Shown: in pieces, positions 43,701-45,580 of the stretch
Layout of the letters: each line of letters starts with the position of its first letter
How positions within the stretch are numbered: the first letter of the stretch is position 1
From: BOG-1112 sp964635325
GTDB lineage: Bacteria; Bdellovibrionota_B; Oligoflexia; Oligoflexales; Bog-1112
Direction of reading: 5' to 3'
Assembly (NCBI GenBank): GCA_964635325.1
Contig: CAZWOL010000021.1
Location: 1-45,580, forward strand
DNA length: 45,580 nt
Notes under the pieces: model-generated
Seen by the model: the letters and a program-made list of their open reading frames with translations, nothing else
Told to the model about the DNA's origin: nothing
Database searches by the model: none
Position numbers and translations under genes: made by a program

Positions 43701-43913
43701 ATCGTAGGATCGCTTCCCGAAGCACTATCCGTTGGACCTGGTGCTGAGACTGCAGCACCGATGGCTATTGCAATTATCGGAGGACTGCTTGCATCGACAG
43801 TCCTGACACTCTTCGTCGTTCCCTGTGCATATAGTGTGATTGCAAGATTTGAACGTCCAGACCACTTGGATCCAGATTCTGTGCGGGGATCTGGAAAGAT
43901 CAAATATCTTTGA
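40794..43913 (+). CDS. RND efflux pump inner-membrane subunit 2 (HAE1/AcrB-MdtC type)
   Basis: A 1039-residue paralogue of the preceding pump. The N termini are almost the same (LSEISIRRPVFAWMLMAALI), as are GIVVDDAIMMLENIVRH and GIVKKNSILLVD, whereas the periplasmic loops have diverged. The proton-relay residues are intact. Its start overlaps the preceding stop (ATGA), so the two are translated together. By analogy with MdtB-MdtC they could assemble as a mixed trimer; they could also be independent pumps. It ends 14 bases inside the convergent receptor gene. Confidence 0.95.
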   Translation: MINLSEISIRRPVFAWMLMAALIIFGGLSFKRLGVSQLPDVDFPVVGVSVTLAGAAPQVMEMQVIDPIEDVLMQIGGIRNITSSASQSSASISIEFELDRNIDEAMQEVQDRIAQVSDLLPENLSPPTVRKRNPEDQPIMWIAVSHDETVSNSDMMIFARNVLFNQFATIKGVGDISLGGYVDFALRVWIDLKKLDKYNLTVADVLAAIQSEHVEIPAGRIENDEEEFNIRIMGEAKTGEEFGHIPISVRAGGVSFRPIELKDVARIEEGTIDVRRISRFNGRPAVGLGILKQHGSNAVEVARAVRAKLEKIRPDLPKAYDLSIRSDNTRFIQESVDHLNFMLLLSALLTSIVCFLFLGSWTSTINILMAIPTSIIGTFIVIYFFGFTLNTFTLLGLSLAIGIVVDDAIMMLENIVRHREIGESRKTAALRGAKEITFAAVAATVAIVAIFLPVIFMKGVIGRYFFQYGITVSAAVLLSLLEALTLTPMRCSQYLNIHTSTKGFAARIDHIFHKLSQGYGHVLHFLLRHRLKTLVLSILLFIASLFVAFKLPSEMMPAQDQSMFLVRLKGPVGSSLQATDEAFKSAEDTLRKHAEIDGVFSLVGGFGGDAVNQGIMFVTLVEPKKRKISQAELMKTARRELEKQLSSMKVVTQDLSLRGFAASRGFPVEFTVQGPNWGKLNEQTNALMESLKASAKLTDINTDIQAGMPELRILPNREKLAKHGVSLSTVTSVVNALIGGAVLNGLTEFTKDNRRYPIEVRLEAEQRKRSEQIKKIKVRNNRGENVALSDLVDLEEGDGLMLITRLNRARSIAVYANTTAGFSQQNALKLVQEHAQKTLEPGYNIVLSGSAQSFRESFQSLLFAMLLGLIVSYMVLASQFNSFLHPISVLMALPFSFSGAFIALAISHQSLNIFSLIGFILLMGIVKKNSILLVDYTNQMRQVGLPVNEALLHACPVRLRPILMTSIAMIVGSLPEALSVGPGAETAAPMAIAIIGGLLASTVLTLFVVPCAYSVIARFERPDHLDPDSVRGSGKIKYL

Positions 43914-45580
43914 AGCGAGGATCATTTGCTTCGGGAACTGACTTTGCAGAAATAAAATCTAAAGTAGTAGATTTGGGGCTTTCTTCAATTTCAGGTGCAG
44001 ATTCCACATCGGGTTCTTTGCTATCTGCAATTTTTGCCATACTAGCTCCCTTGCCTCCTGTTAGAGATAGCAAGAGATCTATAACTTCTACCAAAATTTT
44101 AGAGTAACCTAGCATTTTCTCAGACGTAGAAGATGTTTCCTGTGAGGTTATGGAGTTTTTATGAGTGGCACTGTCAAGCAGACCCAAAGCTTTTGAAATC
44201 TCTTGAATACCAAGACTTTGCTCTCTAATAGCCGTCGTAATCTCTGAGATCAGGGCAGAGACACCTTCAGACTGACGGACAATTTCATCAAGAGACCCCT
44301 TGCATTGCTTTGCAACACTTTCTCCAAGATCAAGCTTAGATTTGCTCTCTTGCATAAGCGTATCGATGCGTCTACGACTTTCTTGGACTATGGTTTCCGC
44401 TTTTTGAATACCGGAGTTTAGCATTTCCGAAATCTCTCTTGCGGCATTCCCACTCATTTGGGCTAAGTTTCCAACCTCTTCCGCAACAACAGCAAAACCC
44501 TTACCATGCTCACCCGCTCGTGCTGCTTCGACAGATGCGTTGAAAGATAATAGCTTTGTTTGAAACACAATGTCGTTGATCACACGTGTCTTATTACCAA
44601 TTTCACTGATAACCTTTACAATTTCACCTATTTTGCTGTTTCCATCTTCGATCTGGTTTAAGGTTCTGGTATTGCTTTCGGCTATTGCAGCGATCGCCTT
44701 CATCATCTCAACAACAGAATCACTTCCCCTACGAGCTGCAGTATTGCTACTCTGAGAGGACTTATCGAGTTGATCTGAGTTGTCAGCAGTCTTTTTGACC
44801 ATTGCAGTGATCTCATCCACAGCCGCAGCAGTCTCTTGGAGTGCAGAAGCCTGCTGGGTTGTTGAATGGGCTAGCTCCTGTGAGGTCGTATTTAGCTTAG
44901 TAGACGAATTCGAGATTTTTTGAGATTGATTCACAAGAGATTCGATAGCTGAGCTTAGTTGCTTCTGCAAAGATCGAACTAAGAAAAATGAATAGGTCAA
45001 GCTCAGCATAACAAAAATTGCAATAATCAGCAGATTAATAATATCAGCACGACTTGCGTGTTGAAGAATCTCATCTTTCGTATTCGCACTTAATTCATTG
45101 GCCTTCTTTTCAGCATCATCCAGCTCTTTTTCTAAACTTTTAAATTTTTTAAAAAAACTAGGAAGACCTTTCATCGCCTCATCAAGCTTTCCACTTAGCG
45201 CTAATTCACGCATAACTTTTGCTTCAGCAATATACTCTTCCATTGGTTTATCAACATCAGAAATTTCTTTGTGCAGATCATCATCCAGCTTGAGACCTGA
45301 GATTACCTTCCAATATCCAAGAATCTTTGCTTCGTAGTCTGCGGCTTCTTCACGTATCGTAGTAATCTCAGCTTTATCTGGGCTTCCAGAATGGACTATT
45401 GCGGAATAAACGTTTCCCCGCAAGCCATCGTGGACCATATCTGTAAGGCCCATATTATAAATTAGGGGGACGAGAACTTCAGAAAGGCCTTTCATTTGAC
45501 TCATCATTCGGTTGCTATTGTAGTAGTTGATGCAGCCCAATGTAAACAGTGATGCAACTTGCACTAGACTATAGATAATG
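43900..45580 (-). CDS. Methyl-accepting chemoreceptor, 5' end beyond window
   Basis: The frame is open from the stop at 43900 to the right edge (559 residues visible). A GTG at 45564 could start it, but the frame stays open and hydrophobic further upstream (IIYSLVQVASLFTLG), so the first transmembrane helix is probably cut by the window. A periplasmic four-helix-bundle-like sensor (about 150 residues) is followed by a second transmembrane helix (LLIIAIFVMLSLTYSFFLV). No clear HAMP domain is evident before the signalling hairpin, whose tip is FQTKLLSFNASVEAARAGEH and next part GKGFAVVAEEVGNLAQMSG. This hairpin class differs from those of the other two receptors here. The C-terminal tail is acidic and Ser/Pro-rich, without a recognisable CheR-binding pentapeptide. 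Confidence 0.92.
   Translation of the reverse strand, partial: IIYSLVQVASLFTLGCINYYNSNRMMSQMKGLSEVLVPLIYNMGLTDMVHDGLRGNVYSAIVHSGSPDKAEITTIREEAADYEAKILGYWKVISGLKLDDDLHKEISDVDKPMEEYIAEAKVMRELALSGKLDEAMKGLPSFFKKFKSLEKELDDAEKKANELSANTKDEILQHASRADIINLLIIAIFVMLSLTYSFFLVRSLQKQLSSAIESLVNQSQKISNSSTKLNTTSQELAHSTTQQASALQETAAAVDEITAMVKKTADNSDQLDKSSQSSNTAARRGSDSVVEMMKAIAAIAESNTRTLNQIEDGNSKIGEIVKVISEIGNKTRVINDIVFQTKLLSFNASVEAARAGEHGKGFAVVAEEVGNLAQMSGNAAREISEMLNSGIQKAETIVQESRRRIDTLMQESKSKLDLGESVAKQCKGSLDEIVRQSEGVSALISEITTAIREQSLGIQEISKALGLLDSATHKNSITSQETSSTSEKMLGYSKILVEVIDLLLSLTGGKGASMAKIADSKEPDVESAPEIEESPKSTTLDFISAKSVPEANDPRFKDI

Noticed and set aside
45564..45564. GTG at 45564 as the true start of the right-edge receptor
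   Set aside because: The frame stays open to the window end and encodes more hydrophobic residues that look like part of the first transmembrane helix; the start is more likely outside.

Overview
The window looks like a chromosomal segment of a Gram-negative bacterium with moderate-to-low GC (judged by eye). Signs of a double membrane are signal peptides, tandem RND efflux pumps and membrane-anchored chemoreceptors. The ribosomal protein S21 begins MPGVYNKPGEPLD. That start, the YggT-ABC-TPR block and the receptor hairpin types are closest to what I know from delta-proteobacterial lineages such as Bdellovibrionota/Oligoflexia or Myxococcota. The placement is an inference; no rRNA is present to settle it.

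Layout. (1) 1-7204 is an accessory-looking stretch. It holds a secreted acidic, serine-rich protein running off the left edge with a poly-Ser tail made by a 9-bp tandem repeat, a PLP aminotransferase, a small Cys-rich secreted or membrane protein, a three-gene ABC-2 type exporter, an unknown secreted protein, and a signal-peptide-bearing protein with a eukaryote-type PHO80-like cyclin box. (2) 7201-10106 is a leftward operon (YggT, TPR-like protein, ABC ATPase, ABC permease) next to rpsU and its strong terminator. (3) 10170-13768 holds a PilT-like protein whose ATPase motifs are all degenerate, and a secreted TPR protein. (4) 13800-37587 is an almost uninterrupted chemosensory supercluster of about 24 kb. 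(5) 37696-43913 is a tandem pair of HAE1-type RND pumps without an adjacent adaptor or outer-membrane gene. (6) 43900 to the right edge is a third chemoreceptor, cut by the window end.

The supercluster has two modules. Module 1 (13800-28710) contains an Hpt protein, a divergent CheY, a receiver fused to an orphan HisKA-like helix pair, two side-by-side CheA-type kinases (REC-Hpt-CheA with two CheW domains, and CheA with two CheW domains plus REC), CheW, a soluble triple-PAS receptor, CheB, an unknown repeat protein, CheY, CheR, Hpt-REC and a STAS-CheX fusion. Module 2 (28936-37587) has the content of a Wsp/ACF-type system (CheW, CheR-TPR, CheW, CHASE3-type receptor, CheA-REC, CheB), but its output gene is a REC-histidine kinase rather than a REC-GGDEF protein. 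Together they encode ten receiver domains, five Hpt domains, three CheA-type ATPase cores and one classical kinase, which suggests a branched phosphorelay.

The most unusual items are the exported cyclin-like protein with its secreted neighbours (a possible host-directed set), the pseudo-ATPase PilT homologue, the twin CheA arrangement and the Wsp-like module with altered output. All functions are inferred from sequence by eye; no searches were run.
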